From the NCBI RefSeq assembly GCF_013488205.1, contig NZ_CP040908.1, positions 2,271,876-2,335,875 on the forward strand: a DNA stretch of 64,000 nucleotides, read 5' to 3'. This document shows positions 33,511 to 42,817 of the stretch, one piece after another; within the stretch, counting starts at the first letter, position 1; each line of letters starts with the position of its first letter. A program made the translations under genes and the position numbers. The stretch is from Empedobacter falsenii (GTDB lineage: Bacteria > Bacteroidota > Bacteroidia > Flavobacteriales > Weeksellaceae). The notes under the pieces are model-generated. The model saw only the letters and a list, made by a program, of their open reading frames with translations. It ran no database searches and was not told the DNA's origin.

Positions 33511-34716
33511 ATGGACGGAAAAAATATTTTCACGCCTTTTTCTCAAGAAGATCTTATTCCTCAACCCGAGCGTTTAGAGATTCCTCATAAGAAAGAACGC
33601 TTTGATATTGGAATTCCAAAAGAAACAAATAATCAAGAAAAAAGAATTTGTCTTTCTCCTGATGCAGTCGAAATTTTAGTCAATAATGGACATCAAGTTA
33701 CGATAGAAACTGGAGCAGGAGAAGGTGCAAATTATTCGGATAAAGAATATTCGGAAGCTGGTGCGCAAATTTCTTACAATACGCAAGCTGTTTTCGAGAA
33801 ACCTATTATTCTAAAAGTTGGACCACTTACTTTAGATGAAATTGATTGGGTGAAACCAAATGCATTGATTATTTCATCTGTTCCGGCGAATACCTTAAGA
33901 CGCGAATATTTTCAGAAATTAATTACAAAACGTGTAAACGCTGTTGGATTTGAATTTATTCGTGATGAACAAAATCATTTACCAGTCGTTCGCTTATTAA
34001 GTGAAATTGCAGGAACAACGGCAATTTTGGTTGCAAGTGAATTGATGTCTTCTACAAACGGAGGAAACGGAATTTTGATGGGCGGCGTAACAGGCGTTCG
34101 TCCAACAGAAGTTGTGATTCTTGGAGCTGGAACGGTTGCAGAAAATGCGACAAGAACAGCTTTAGGTTTAGGTGCTTCGGTTCGTGTTTTTGATAATTCA
34201 TTAACAAGATTAAGACGATTACAACAAAATATAGGACAACGAGTTTCTACTTCTACATTAGATCCAAAAGAATTAGGAAAAGCTTTGCGACGTTGCGATT
34301 TAGCAATCGGTGCTCTTCGAGGAGAAACACGTACACCTTGTGTTGTAACTGAGATGATGGTGCAAAATATGAAAGCTGGCGCTGTTATTATTGATGTGAG
34401 TATTGATCAAGGTGGATGTTTCGAAACATCTGAATTAACAACCCATGATCATCCAATTATTATTAAGAATGATATAATTCATTATGCGGTTTCTAACATC
34501 ACTTCTCGCGTCGCACGTACCTCTACCAAAGCGTTGAGCAATTATTTCTTGTCGTATTTATTCCAAATTTCAGAAGAATCTGGTTTTGCGAATGTGGTAC
34601 AATCGGATAAAACTATAAGAAATGGCGTATATTTGTACAAAGGAAGAATTGTAAAAAAGAACTTATGTGATTGGTTTGATTTACCATTTCACGACATTAA
34701 TTTATTGATCATATGA
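33511..34716 (+). CDS. ald: alanine dehydrogenase
   Basis: The 401-residue NAD-dependent enzyme interconverts alanine and pyruvate with ammonia. After a 30-residue N-terminal extension, the N-terminal domain starts FDIGIPKETNNQEKRI, with GVTGVRPTEVVILGAGTVAENATRTALGLGA in outline (about 192-222) as the nucleotide-binding region and RGETRTPCVV later. It ends in DLPFHDINLLI. Its relation to PNT alpha subunits is close, but the length and lack of membrane segments support Ald. It follows tsaE by 6 nt and overlaps the next gene by 4 nt. Confidence 0.88.
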   Translation: MDGKNIFTPFSQEDLIPQPERLEIPHKKERFDIGIPKETNNQEKRICLSPDAVEILVNNGHQVTIETGAGEGANYSDKEYSEAGAQISYNTQAVFEKPIILKVGPLTLDEIDWVKPNALIISSVPANTLRREYFQKLITKRVNAVGFEFIRDEQNHLPVVRLLSEIAGTTAILVASELMSSTNGGNGILMGGVTGVRPTEVVILGAGTVAENATRTALGLGASVRVFDNSLTRLRRLQQNIGQRVSTSTLDPKELGKALRRCDLAIGALRGETRTPCVVTEMMVQNMKAGAVIIDVSIDQGGCFETSELTTHDHPIIIKNDIIHYAVSNITSRVARTSTKALSNYFLSYLFQISEESGFANVVQSDKTIRNGVYLYKGRIVKKNLCDWFDLPFHDINLLII

Positions 34717-35093
34717 CGTTTACGCAAAGATTTATGAAGTATTTGATGGGAGTTGGAATTGGGTTAGTTTTCGTCGCAATGGCGTTTGGACCTCGTGCTT
34801 TCTCATGTAATTACTTTCCAAATGCAAGGGTTTTGGATGAAGCTTTTTCAAAAAGATTAGCTATTTCACCAGAAGCTCAGGCATTTTTAAAAGCAGAAAA
34901 TTTAGATTCGACATTCTTGAAAAAAGAATTATTCAAAAGAAGTAAAGTTGATTTTGATCACTCGAAAAAAGATCAGGTTCCTTGTAGAGAATATTTGGCA
35001 AACTATAAAAGCAAAGACAATACGAAAGATTATGATTTTGTATTAGAAATTTGTAAAGAAGATTCGAAATTAGTTTCCATCAAAAAGAAATAA
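34713..35093 (+). CDS. DUF4258-like membrane-anchored protein
   Basis: The 126-residue product overlaps ald by 4 nt (ATGA-type), so translation is coupled. It begins with a membrane-anchor helix (about 10-25, YLMGVGIGLVFVAMAFG) and continues with SCNYFPNARVLD, a stretch that I associate with the small DUF4258-like proteins found next to ald in Flavobacteria. No enzymatic motif is visible. The C-terminal region is lysine-rich (ICKEDSKLVSIKKK). Its function is unknown; the family name rests on memory of the conserved SCNYFPNARVL stretch. Confidence 0.6.
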   Translation: MTFTQRFMKYLMGVGIGLVFVAMAFGPRAFSCNYFPNARVLDEAFSKRLAISPEAQAFLKAENLDSTFLKKELFKRSKVDFDHSKKDQVPCREYLANYKSKDNTKDYDFVLEICKEDSKLVSIKKK

Positions 35094-35096
35094 AAC

Positions 35097-35128
35097 AAAA
35101 AAACCACTTCGTTTGAAGTGGTTTTTTT
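35097..35128. terminator. bidirectional terminator after the porX operon
   Basis: A perfect 14-bp stem (AAAAAAACCACTTC / GAAGTGGTTTTTTT) with a GTTT loop ends the porX-tsaE-ald-DUF4258 transcript and the leftward micro-protein gene at 35137-35274. Confidence 0.85.
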
Positions 35129-35136
35129 GTTTATGA

Positions 35137-35274
35137 TTAATTTATAAATTTCAAAATTACTAAAACAATTACGAAGATTAATATTGCGACAATAATTACA
35201 TCTTTAAATTGTACTTTTTTAGTTCCGAACTCTACGTTTCGGTTTAAACTTTTTCTTTTTTTATTGGCTTGCAT
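35137..35274 (-). CDS. 45-residue single-span membrane micro-protein (paralogue of 7674-7814)
   Basis: On the minus strand ATG at 35274 gives 45 codons ending TAA, 9 nt before the bidirectional terminator. The product has a basic N-terminus (NKKRKSLNRN, residues 4-13), then FGTKKVQFKD, and a hydrophobic helix (about 26-41). The arrangement of basic head, FG[S/T]KK, D at about position 25, a 16-residue hydrophobic stretch and final N matches the micro-protein at 7674-7814. The basic side should face the cytoplasm. Function is unknown. Confidence 0.65.
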   Translation of the reverse strand: MQANKKRKSLNRNVEFGTKKVQFKDVIIVAILIFVIVLVILKFIN

Positions 35275-35363
35275 GGGTTGATATTAGACTGCAAATTTAT
35301 TAAATATTATCAAATATCAAACCTTTATTTTATTCTAAGATATTTAATTTACAATAAGATATC

Positions 35364-36599
35364 TTAAATTCCAATTTCTATCTGAAAACGCGCATACCAG
35401 TTGTTTTTCTTTTCTAAATTATAGAATTTTTGTTGCTCATACGTGAACTCTGCTTGTAATTTGAACGCATGTTCCCAAATATATTTTGTCAAACCTAATG
35501 TGAATTGGTTTGTATTTGGCGTAAACTCAAAAATATCTTTATCTACTGTTTGAGTTGAATAACGTCCTATCACCTCCCAATGTTTCGGAAATGTGTACGA
35601 ACCTTGAAAATCCATCCCTTCTCCATTATAAATATAATTAAAATCAGAAATATCCGCAGGGTTATAAAATAATACATTATCCGAATTACGATTCATATAA
35701 GAATACATCAAATTCCATCCACGATATTTTAACATCGCATCCAAAAACAATGATTTTATATTAGCTGTTCCTCCACCTACAATATCATCTCCTAACATTC
35801 CCGCCGTTCTATGCGCTCTATCATTATAACTATAAGCTCCCGAAAGCATCAATTTTGGTGTTTGTTCATGAACTAAATCACCTTCATAATTGCTCCCTCC
35901 TTTTGTAAATTCTCCAAGTGGAAACAGCTCAACTTTTCCTGTATAAGCTAAACCAGTATCTTTAAAATTTGTCCAATTTCGTCCTTCACCAGTAGAAATA
36001 GCTCCTCTCAAAATATATGAGAATTTTTCTTGATTTCTTTTATTGTATAAGACCTGAAATCCAAAATCGCGATCAATATTAAAATCTGCATTATTGATAG
36101 ATCGATCCGTTAATTGTAATGCTCCAGAAGAATTAACACGTTGCCTATTTCCTGGAAGTTTTGTTTGACCAAATCCTAAACTCCAATGTTTATTTGGGTA
36201 ATAGAAAATCATCGCATCACGAATAATATTCGTATTCTTCCCCTCTTCTGCTTTTCCTACATCACCTGCTGCAAAAGATAATTGCATCGAATAACCAAAT
36301 TTTGGATCTCCGATATATCCATCAAAACGCAATCTTAAACGACGAATTTGTCCATCAATATTATCTTCTTCTCCATCATTATGATTATAACTAATGCGAT
36401 TTTGCATACGAAATCTAATGTTGACCTGATAAAGACTATCTGGAGAAGTAATTCCCAATCCGTTACCATAGCTATAATAGGGCGACATCATATTCTTAAA
36501 ATCCTGTACAGTTTTCTTTTTAGATTCTGTAGAATCTTTTACTTGCGCATACGAACTGATTGAAAATACAATAAGTATTAATATTAAAAATTGCCTCAT
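35364..36599 (-). CDS. OprP/OprO-like porin family protein
   Basis: The 411-residue product has a signal peptide (ends near SSYAQ) followed by a beta-rich region with alternating aromatic and polar residues, such as FRMQNRISYNHND, LRFDGYIGDPKFGYSMQLSFAAGDVG and FGQTKLPGNRQRVNSSGALQLTDRSINNADFNI in outline. These resemble the phosphate-selective porin O/P family common in Bacteroidota. It should form an outer-membrane barrel, with its specificity uncertain. The last residues (YARFQIEIGI) end in a C-terminal aromatic/hydrophobic strand, as barrels do. No partner genes are nearby. Confidence 0.82.
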   Translation of the reverse strand: MRQFLILILIVFSISSYAQVKDSTESKKKTVQDFKNMMSPYYSYGNGLGITSPDSLYQVNIRFRMQNRISYNHNDGEEDNIDGQIRRLRLRFDGYIGDPKFGYSMQLSFAAGDVGKAEEGKNTNIIRDAMIFYYPNKHWSLGFGQTKLPGNRQRVNSSGALQLTDRSINNADFNIDRDFGFQVLYNKRNQEKFSYILRGAISTGEGRNWTNFKDTGLAYTGKVELFPLGEFTKGGSNYEGDLVHEQTPKLMLSGAYSYNDRAHRTAGMLGDDIVGGGTANIKSLFLDAMLKYRGWNLMYSYMNRNSDNVLFYNPADISDFNYIYNGEGMDFQGSYTFPKHWEVIGRYSTQTVDKDIFEFTPNTNQFTLGLTKYIWEHAFKLQAEFTYEQQKFYNLEKKNNWYARFQIEIGI

Positions 36600-36666
36600 G
36601 TTTATTTGTTTCTTGATTCGTGTGCAAAAATGCAGTTAATAAAATTAAATAATTGTAAAGCGTAAA

Positions 36667-37197
36667 TTAAATTAACGTTAACAATGACTCGAAGTTACGT
36701 ATTCGATGATTGTCATCAATTTCTATGATTTCGATTTGTTGTGGAAAAATATTTTGTTGAATTTCGAAGAAAGTTTTTAGTTTTTCAAAATCCAAAACTT
36801 CATCATGCACAGAAAGAAAAACCGTTGTATTTTCGAAACGATTCATATCAACTAAATACTGCGAAAGATTTTCAGGAAAATTATTTTCGACTTTCATTGA
36901 AACATCAACCAAAGGATTTAACAAAATCAATTCGCTCGATTTTCCATTTTCCTTTAATTTTTGTTGCAATTGCCAACCAAAATTCCCTCCAGTAGAGCTT
37001 CCTATAATTGTCAAATCATTTACCAAACCTTTTAAATGTTCGTAAGCTTCAAATAAAATAGTTGCAATATTCTCCTCGGTTTTCCATTCAATACAAATCG
37101 CTGAAGGATATTTTTTTAGAATAGTTTTGAATTTAGTTGAATTTGCCGAACTATTTAGTCCATGGATATAAACAATTTGTCGATTATTTGTATTCAT
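36667..37197 (-). CDS. YqiA/YcfP-type alpha/beta hydrolase
   Basis: The 176-residue protein is a small alpha/beta hydrolase. VYIHGLNSS near residues 9-17 supplies the oxyanion region. GSSTGG near 67-72 supplies the nucleophile serine. HDEVLDFEKL near 131-140 carries the acid and DDNHRIRNF near 161-169 the histidine, together a normal Ser-Asp-His triad. The family includes YqiA esterases; the substrate is unknown. It is cytoplasmic, with no signal peptide. It lies 67 nt downstream of the S9 peptidase gene region, but a terminator intervenes. Confidence 0.75.
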   Translation of the reverse strand: MNTNNRQIVYIHGLNSSANSTKFKTILKKYPSAICIEWKTEENIATILFEAYEHLKGLVNDLTIIGSSTGGNFGWQLQQKLKENGKSSELILLNPLVDVSMKVENNFPENLSQYLVDMNRFENTTVFLSVHDEVLDFEKLKTFFEIQQNIFPQQIEIIEIDDNHRIRNFESLLTLI

Positions 37198-37301
37198 ATT
37201 TAGTGCAATTAAACCTTTAAATTAAACTTTTTCAATAAGTTAATCAAAATGAATTGTAAATTTAACAATATAATTGTGTTGTAAGAAATTCTTTTGACAA
37301 A

Positions 37302-37331
37302 AAAAGCGACCAAATAAATTTGATCGCTTTT
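37302..37331 (-). terminator. terminator of the S9 peptidase gene
   Basis: A 14-bp stem (AAAAGCGACCAAAT with ATTTGATCGCTTTT, one wobble on the minus strand) is followed leftward by a U-run. It starts 15 nt past the stop at 37346. Confidence 0.8.
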
Positions 37332-37345
37332 ATTATTTTGTAAAG

Positions 37346-40222
37346 TTATTTCTCAAGATCGAAGCCCCAATCAACTCCCTTAGAAATAGCAGGAACTCCT
37401 TCTGTCATCCATTTTGGAGCAGGTTTATCTTTCAGATAATGATCAAAAAATTGCACTTGACGTTGCTGAATATCATTTTTATTTGCACGTTTTATCAAGT
37501 TATGGTCATCACCATTATAATTTAACATCCAAACTGGTTTTTGTAAACGACGCAATGCCATAAACATCTCAATTCCTTGGTACCAAGGAACAGCACCATC
37601 TTCGTCGTTATGCATGATTACAACTGGCGTCGTAACTTTCGGCATATTGAACAAAGGCGAATTTTCGATGTATAATTCTGGCGCTTCCCACAAGGTTTTA
37701 CCAATTCTACTTTGCGTTTGTTCGTACTGAAATTGACGACTCATACCCGTTCCCCAACGAATTCCACCATAAGCAGAAGTCATATTCACAACAGGAGCAC
37801 CTGTCCAAGCAGCAGCATACATATTGGTTGCAGTAATCAAATGTGCCACTTGGTATCCTCCCCAACTTTGTCCTTGTATTGCAATTTTACTACCGTTTAC
37901 CCACGTATTTTTCTTCAATGCTTCTACTCCAGAATTGATATAATCTTCGGCAGATTTCCCAGGATGACCAATTGTATACGAAATATCTGGTGTAAACACA
38001 ATATAATCGTTACTTACAAAATATGTATGATTGATACGAGAAGGCGTTGGCGCAGGCGCTTGATAACGATTCAGATTATCCGAAAGTTTTTCGTAGAAGT
38101 AAACAATCATTGGATATTTTTTATTTGGATCAAAATTCTCTGGTTTGTATACAACTCCAGTTGCATCTTTACCCGAATACGTTTTCCACGTTACCAATTC
38201 ACCGTTCCCCCATAAATAATCTTTTTGTTGCGGATTGATTGCTGATATCTTTTTCTCATCTTTAAAATTAGTTGAAACATATACATCAGGCGAATTTTGG
38301 AACGATTCTTTTGTATAAATAAATTCATTCGCATTCAACGCTTTCGTCATTTTTTGCGTTCCCCAAGTATTCGACATCACAACTTCTTCAGGATTTTTTG
38401 CTTTCGAAATGATAGTTTGATAAACTCCAGATTGTTTATTCTGATTATTAAAAGCACCTAAATAAACTAAATTATCACGATTAAGAGTTTTTATATCATC
38501 ATTTAATTGATTGATATCAAACGTAATGTTATGTTTACGGCCGAAACCATTTGTCATATTTTCTGGACGACGATTTCCCACCAAATCAAACTCCCAAATA
38601 TCATAACGATCTTTGATTAAAACCGTTTCGTCATTATCCGTAAAATAAGCAACACCATATTCTTGCGCTAAAGTTGGTGAATCATTTTCTTCGTCATAGA
38701 ATTTCACTTTTAGCTTTTTATTCAGAACTTTTGTTTCCTTTGTTTCGATATTATAGCTCGACCACAAACCATTTTCGGCATTATAAAAAACAGCAAATTT
38801 TCCATTTGGCGACATCTCTACTCTTCCAGCCAAAGCTTTTGCAAATAACTCGCGTTGTCCCGTTTTCGTATTAATGATATAATAATCTTTACGACCTGTT
38901 ACATCCCAATTAGAGCTTAATCGATAGGCATTATCAGAAGTTCCTAAAGCAAAATTTGAATTTCCTTCGTTCAAAATTTCGACTTGATTCATATCCAAAT
39001 CCGCTAATTGTGTCACTTTTACAGGATTCGATAAATCAATCACAGATAAATACGAACGCTTTTTTTCACGCTCAAGATTCTTTAATTGTTGTGGCTGAAT
39101 AAAATCGTCTTTGTAACTCCAAACATCCACTTTTGCATAGTCATCAGCAATTAAAGTTGTGTCTTTTTCTGCTAATTTAGGCATCAAACCAATGAACAAA
39201 GAATTTCCATCTTTACTAAATTTTGGTTGACGATTTTCTGAAACTTGCCAATCTTTTTTCAATCCTAACAATTCAGATTTCTTGATTTGTTGTGGATTAT
39301 TTGTTGCAGAATAATATAAATAATATGTTTTATTTTCCTTTTTCTCTTCGTCAGAAGTTCCAACAAAAGCAACTTTATTTGCTAATTCATCAAACGCAAA
39401 TTGTTTGAAATCTCCAATTGTATCAACCAATTGTTTTTGAGCAAAAGTTACTGTATTTACCAAGAAAACGCCATATTTAGTTTTATCTAAACTGTCTTTT
39501 TTCTCTTGTTTTGTCGAAAAAATTAATTGTTTACCATTTTCGCTAAACTCATAATTCATTACATTTTTGAAAGATTTTTTCTGACCAGAAATCAAATTTC
39601 TCAACACCAATTCTAACGGCGTATCTTTCTTATCTTTTCCAGCTGGTTTTGCAACTTTATCTTTCGTTTTTGTAGAATCTGACTTGTCTTTTTTATCATT
39701 CTTCGCTTCTTCTTTTTCTAATAAATAAGCTAAAAGAGAACCTCCTTTTTTCGGTGTTTTGAATGATTTTATATTCGGTAATTTCTCAACTTGATTTGTT
39801 GCTAGATTTAATATTCCAATTGAATCTTTAGCAATTTCGTGTTCTTTCTTTTTCTTAATTCGAACCAATTTCAAATCTTTATAAAAAGGTCGAATTTTAA
39901 AAACGGCAAATTTAGAATCTGATGTAAAAACACTTTGTTCACCACGATGAAAACTAAGATTTTTATCCGTTTTCAAACCAAAAAAGTTCAATGTATTATC
40001 ACTTTCTTGTGCATTAACTTGATAAGCAACCCACGAACCATTGTTCGATAATTCTTTCATTCCGATTGATTGCCATTCATCAAAAACAGTCAAATCTAAT
40101 GGTTTCTTTTGCGCATCAACATTTGTTGCCAATAAAGCGATTGCCGCAGCATACATTGCTTTTTTTGTCATCAGTTGAGTCGCATAATTTTTAAATATTT
40201 TAGTAGATAATTTCGATTTCAT
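37346..40222 (-). CDS. S9-family prolyl oligopeptidase / dipeptidyl-peptidase-like protein
   Basis: The 958-residue protein has a signal peptide (residues 18-37 region, ends near NVDAQ). A start at 40171 (M18) would shorten the N-terminus, and I cannot choose between them. Propeller-like repeats fill the first 600 residues and the catalytic alpha/beta hydrolase domain the last 260. The nucleophile motif GQSWGGY lies near 785, the acid in HNDEDGAVPW near 877 and the histidine in GDDHNL near 907. It should cleave peptides in the periplasm or at the surface. The family name is DPP/POP-like; substrate preference is unknown. Confidence 0.87.
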   Translation of the reverse strand: MKSKLSTKIFKNYATQLMTKKAMYAAAIALLATNVDAQKKPLDLTVFDEWQSIGMKELSNNGSWVAYQVNAQESDNTLNFFGLKTDKNLSFHRGEQSVFTSDSKFAVFKIRPFYKDLKLVRIKKKKEHEIAKDSIGILNLATNQVEKLPNIKSFKTPKKGGSLLAYLLEKEEAKNDKKDKSDSTKTKDKVAKPAGKDKKDTPLELVLRNLISGQKKSFKNVMNYEFSENGKQLIFSTKQEKKDSLDKTKYGVFLVNTVTFAQKQLVDTIGDFKQFAFDELANKVAFVGTSDEEKKENKTYYLYYSATNNPQQIKKSELLGLKKDWQVSENRQPKFSKDGNSLFIGLMPKLAEKDTTLIADDYAKVDVWSYKDDFIQPQQLKNLEREKKRSYLSVIDLSNPVKVTQLADLDMNQVEILNEGNSNFALGTSDNAYRLSSNWDVTGRKDYYIINTKTGQRELFAKALAGRVEMSPNGKFAVFYNAENGLWSSYNIETKETKVLNKKLKVKFYDEENDSPTLAQEYGVAYFTDNDETVLIKDRYDIWEFDLVGNRRPENMTNGFGRKHNITFDINQLNDDIKTLNRDNLVYLGAFNNQNKQSGVYQTIISKAKNPEEVVMSNTWGTQKMTKALNANEFIYTKESFQNSPDVYVSTNFKDEKKISAINPQQKDYLWGNGELVTWKTYSGKDATGVVYKPENFDPNKKYPMIVYFYEKLSDNLNRYQAPAPTPSRINHTYFVSNDYIVFTPDISYTIGHPGKSAEDYINSGVEALKKNTWVNGSKIAIQGQSWGGYQVAHLITATNMYAAAWTGAPVVNMTSAYGGIRWGTGMSRQFQYEQTQSRIGKTLWEAPELYIENSPLFNMPKVTTPVVIMHNDEDGAVPWYQGIEMFMALRRLQKPVWMLNYNGDDHNLIKRANKNDIQQRQVQFFDHYLKDKPAPKWMTEGVPAISKGVDWGFDLEK

Positions 40223-40319
40223 TCTAACTAATTTTATGCGTTAATTTTTAAAGAAGTGTGAAAATACTAAAGTTTTTAGAAACTATGAGGATATTTTAGT
40301 TTAATAATACTTTCAGTTG

Positions 40320-40327
40320 TATTTTTG
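40320..40327 (+). promoter_or_regulatory. -7 box TATTTTTG of the phosphodiesterase-like gene
   Basis: A perfect TAnnTTTG match 14 nt before the ATG at 40342, giving a short leader. Confidence 0.55.
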
Positions 40328-40341
40328 TTAAAATTCTTTTT

Positions 40342-41283
40342 ATGAAAAAATATCTATTAAGTATTGGATTTGGAATTTCGATGATTGCATCAGCACAAAA
40401 TATTCAGATTGTTCCACTTGGTGTTTATGGTGGTAGCAACGAAAGCAATCTTTCTTCTTATTTGATTGGTGAAGAAACGACAAATAGCTATTTAGCATTG
40501 GATGCTGGGACAATTCTTTCTGGAATCAATAAAGCAATAGAGAAAGGTACTTTTGAAGAACAAAATAGTAAAATTCTTAAAAACTATATCAAAGGATATT
40601 TTATTTCGCATGGACATTTGGATCATCTTTCAGGCATGATTATTAATTCTCCAGAAGATGCAAACAAGCCTATTTATGGTATTTCTGAAACAATTTCAGT
40701 TTTAAAAAATAAATATTTTACCAATGATGCTTGGGCAAATTTTGCCAATGAAGGCGAATCGCCAATTTTGAATAAATATTACTACAAATACGCTGAAATT
40801 GGAACACCTTTCACAATAGAAGGAACTAATTTTACTGGAACTATTTACGAATTGAGTCATGTAAATCCTTTGAAAAGTTCGGCAATATTAGTAGAAAATG
40901 GCTCAAATGCAGTCTTATATTTTGGTGATACAGGAGCTGATCGTATCGAAAAAACTAAAAATTTAGCAACTATTTGGAAAGCAATTGCACCTAAAATCAA
41001 ATCAGGTAAACTGAAAACAATGATGTTGGAAGTTTCTTTTCCGAATTCTCAACCCGAAAAATTATTATTTGGACATTTAACGCCAAAATTGATGAACGAA
41101 GAATTAGGAGAATTAGCGAAAGAAGTTGGAAAAAGTAAGTTAAAAGGTTTTACAATCATCGTTACTCATATCAAACCAAAAGATGATTATGAGCAAAAAA
41201 TTAAAGACGAATTATTAAAAGATAATCCATATAACATCAATTATATTTTCCCTCAACAAGGTGAAAGAATAATTCTAAAATAA
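40342..41283 (+). CDS. exported class II cyclic-nucleotide phosphodiesterase-like protein
   Basis: The 313-residue product has a signal peptide (ends near SAQN) and a metallo-beta-lactamase fold. The metal motif SHGHLDHLSGM (residues about 94-104, HxHxDH) and FGDTGADR (about 193-200) are visible. Together with the second half (HLTPKLMNEELGE, VTHIKPKDDYEQKI) this matches class II 3',5'-cyclic-nucleotide phosphodiesterases (CpdP-like). It should hydrolyse cyclic nucleotides in the periplasm. It follows the S9 gene divergently. The leader is short (14 nt). Confidence 0.82.
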   Translation: MKKYLLSIGFGISMIASAQNIQIVPLGVYGGSNESNLSSYLIGEETTNSYLALDAGTILSGINKAIEKGTFEEQNSKILKNYIKGYFISHGHLDHLSGMIINSPEDANKPIYGISETISVLKNKYFTNDAWANFANEGESPILNKYYYKYAEIGTPFTIEGTNFTGTIYELSHVNPLKSSAILVENGSNAVLYFGDTGADRIEKTKNLATIWKAIAPKIKSGKLKTMMLEVSFPNSQPEKLLFGHLTPKLMNEELGELAKEVGKSKLKGFTIIVTHIKPKDDYEQKIKDELLKDNPYNINYIFPQQGERIILK

Positions 41284-41433
41284 ATAATAATTACGAATTT
41301 ATCATTTAAAGACAAGATAATTTTTAACCATTTTATTTTAGTCGGTCAATTTTTATTATTTTGATAAATTAGCGCTATTGATTCTTCATTAATTCGTGTG
41401 GCTATTCTACATTTGAATAAACCATAAGAAAAA

Positions 41434-41868
41434 ATGACCGCGCAAATAGGAGAAATTTTATTAATCGACAACCAACAATATATTATAGCCGAACAACCAT
41501 TACATCATTATTTTAGAAAATTAAATCTTCCACCTTATTTTACTCCGCCTTCGCCAACATGCTGGAGAGGATATTATGGGAAATGGGAATTGAGAAATGA
41601 CGAATTGTTTTTAATTAATTTCAGAGGATATTTGGATGGTTTGGATGAAGTTGAATTGAATTATTTATTTCCAAAAAGAGAAGAAGTTTTTGCGAGCTGG
41701 TATTCTGGAATTATTAAAATTCCTCAAGGAAAATTATTACAATTTAATCAATTGACACATACATCAATTTATGAAGAAGATTTGATGTTGTGTTTTGAAA
41801 ATGGAAAACTAATCGATTATATCGTTCATAGCAATTGCACAAATTCTGAACGAGAAGTTGAGATCTAA
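41434..41868 (+). CDS. conserved-looking soluble protein of unknown function
   Basis: The 144-residue product has no signal peptide or membrane segment. It is rich in aromatic residues: YFTPPSPTCWRGYYGKWELRNDELFLINFRGYLDGLDEV in outline, which suggests a beta-barrel-like fold. It contains two cysteines (residues 43 and one near 131). Composition and codon use look like its neighbours, so I consider it a real gene. I do not recognise the family. A perfect inverted repeat (41892-41942) follows and may end its transcript. Confidence 0.6.
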   Translation: MTAQIGEILLIDNQQYIIAEQPLHHYFRKLNLPPYFTPPSPTCWRGYYGKWELRNDELFLINFRGYLDGLDEVELNYLFPKREEVFASWYSGIIKIPQGKLLQFNQLTHTSIYEEDLMLCFENGKLIDYIVHSNCTNSEREVEI

Positions 41869-41891
41869 TCAATCGAACGCTTCAAAGCTTG

Positions 41892-41947
41892 TCGGTGAAT
41901 TCGTCTTGTTATTTGACCTTATTATTCTTTCGAATTCACCGATTTTT
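41892..41947 (+). terminator. long-loop inverted repeat followed by T-run
   Basis: TCGGTGAATTCG (41892-41903) is a perfect inverted repeat of CGAATTCACCGA (41931-41942), with a 27-nt loop, and TTTTT follows at 41943-41947. It may be the terminator of the gene ending at 41868, though the loop is long. It lies next to the separate leftward PNP terminator. Confidence 0.5.
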
Positions 41948-41957
41948 ATAAAATAAA

Positions 41958-41983
41958 AAAAACCAACTTTTCAGTTGGTTTTT
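41958..41983 (-). terminator. terminator of the lpxK-PNP unit
   Basis: AAAAACCAACT (41958-41968) pairs with AGTTGGTTTTT (41973-41983) around TTTC; on the minus strand a U-run follows, 22 nt past the PNP stop. Confidence 0.8.
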
Positions 41984-42004
41984 CTTTTATAATCAAATCA
42001 AAAA

Positions 42005-42817
42005 TTAACAATTTTCGATTACGCTTTTTACCACGCGAATTACATTTGGCATTGCTGTGTTTGCTGCATTTAATACATCTTCGTGCGAAACATCAAATGA
42101 AATTTCTGGCCCTCCTAAATCTGTAATAATAGATAAACAGAAAACGCGCATATCCATGTGACGAGCAACAATAACCTCAGGAACTGTACTCATACCAACA
42201 CAATCTCCACCAATAAAACGAACCAATCCGTATTCTGATGGCGTTTCGAAAGTTGGCCCTTGTAATCCTACATAAACTCCTTGATGAACCAAAATATCAT
42301 TTGCTTTTGCAAATTCTGCCGCTTCATTCAACATTTCTCTGTCATATGCTTTTGACATATCCACAAAACGAGGTCCTAATTCATCAATATTTTTTCCACG
42401 TAAAGGATGTTCTGGCATCATATTGATATGATCTTTTACCAAACAAATATCCCCTACACTAAAACTTGGGTTAACACCTCCAGAAGCATTCGATAAAACA
42501 ACTTTCTTAATTCCTAATCCATTGAAAACACGCATTGGGAACGTTACTTCTTCCATCGAATATCCTTCGTAATAATGAAAACGACCAGCCATCATCAAAA
42601 CTTTTTTACCTAAAATAGTTCCGTATACTAAATGACCTTTGTGCCCTTCTACTGTTACTTGAGGAAAGTTTGGTATATCTTTGTAGCTAATAACAACTTT
42701 ATTTTCTACTTCGTCTTCTAATTTTCCTAATCCAGACCCTAACACAATTACAAATTCTGGTTGATCTGGCAATAAATTATTGATGTACTTTACAGCCTCA
42801 TTAATTCTGTCCAACAT
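42005..42817 (-). CDS. purine-nucleoside phosphorylase (trimeric type)
   Basis: The 270-residue enzyme phosphorolyses purine nucleosides such as inosine or guanosine to base and ribose 1-phosphate. Motifs are IVLGSGLG (24-31) for phosphate, AGRFHYYEGYSMEEVTFPMRV (about 77-97, His and Tyr), VLSNASGGVNPSF (about 107-119) and VGLQGPTFETPSE (about 183-195), all of the trimeric PNP family. It overlaps the start of lpxK by 17 nt and so shares its transcript. It is cytoplasmic and of normal length. Confidence 0.92.
   Translation of the reverse strand: MLDRINEAVKYINNLLPDQPEFVIVLGSGLGKLEDEVENKVVISYKDIPNFPQVTVEGHKGHLVYGTILGKKVLMMAGRFHYYEGYSMEEVTFPMRVFNGLGIKKVVLSNASGGVNPSFSVGDICLVKDHINMMPEHPLRGKNIDELGPRFVDMSKAYDREMLNEAAEFAKANDILVHQGVYVGLQGPTFETPSEYGLVRFIGGDCVGMSTVPEVIVARHMDMRVFCLSIITDLGGPEISFDVSHEDVLNAANTAMPNVIRVVKSVIENC

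Noticed and set aside
37712-38215. 167-residue rightward frame opposite the S9 peptidase catalytic domain
   Set aside because: It lies against conserved catalytic sequence on the other strand and has a composition rich in Ile, Arg and Cys, unlike real proteins here.
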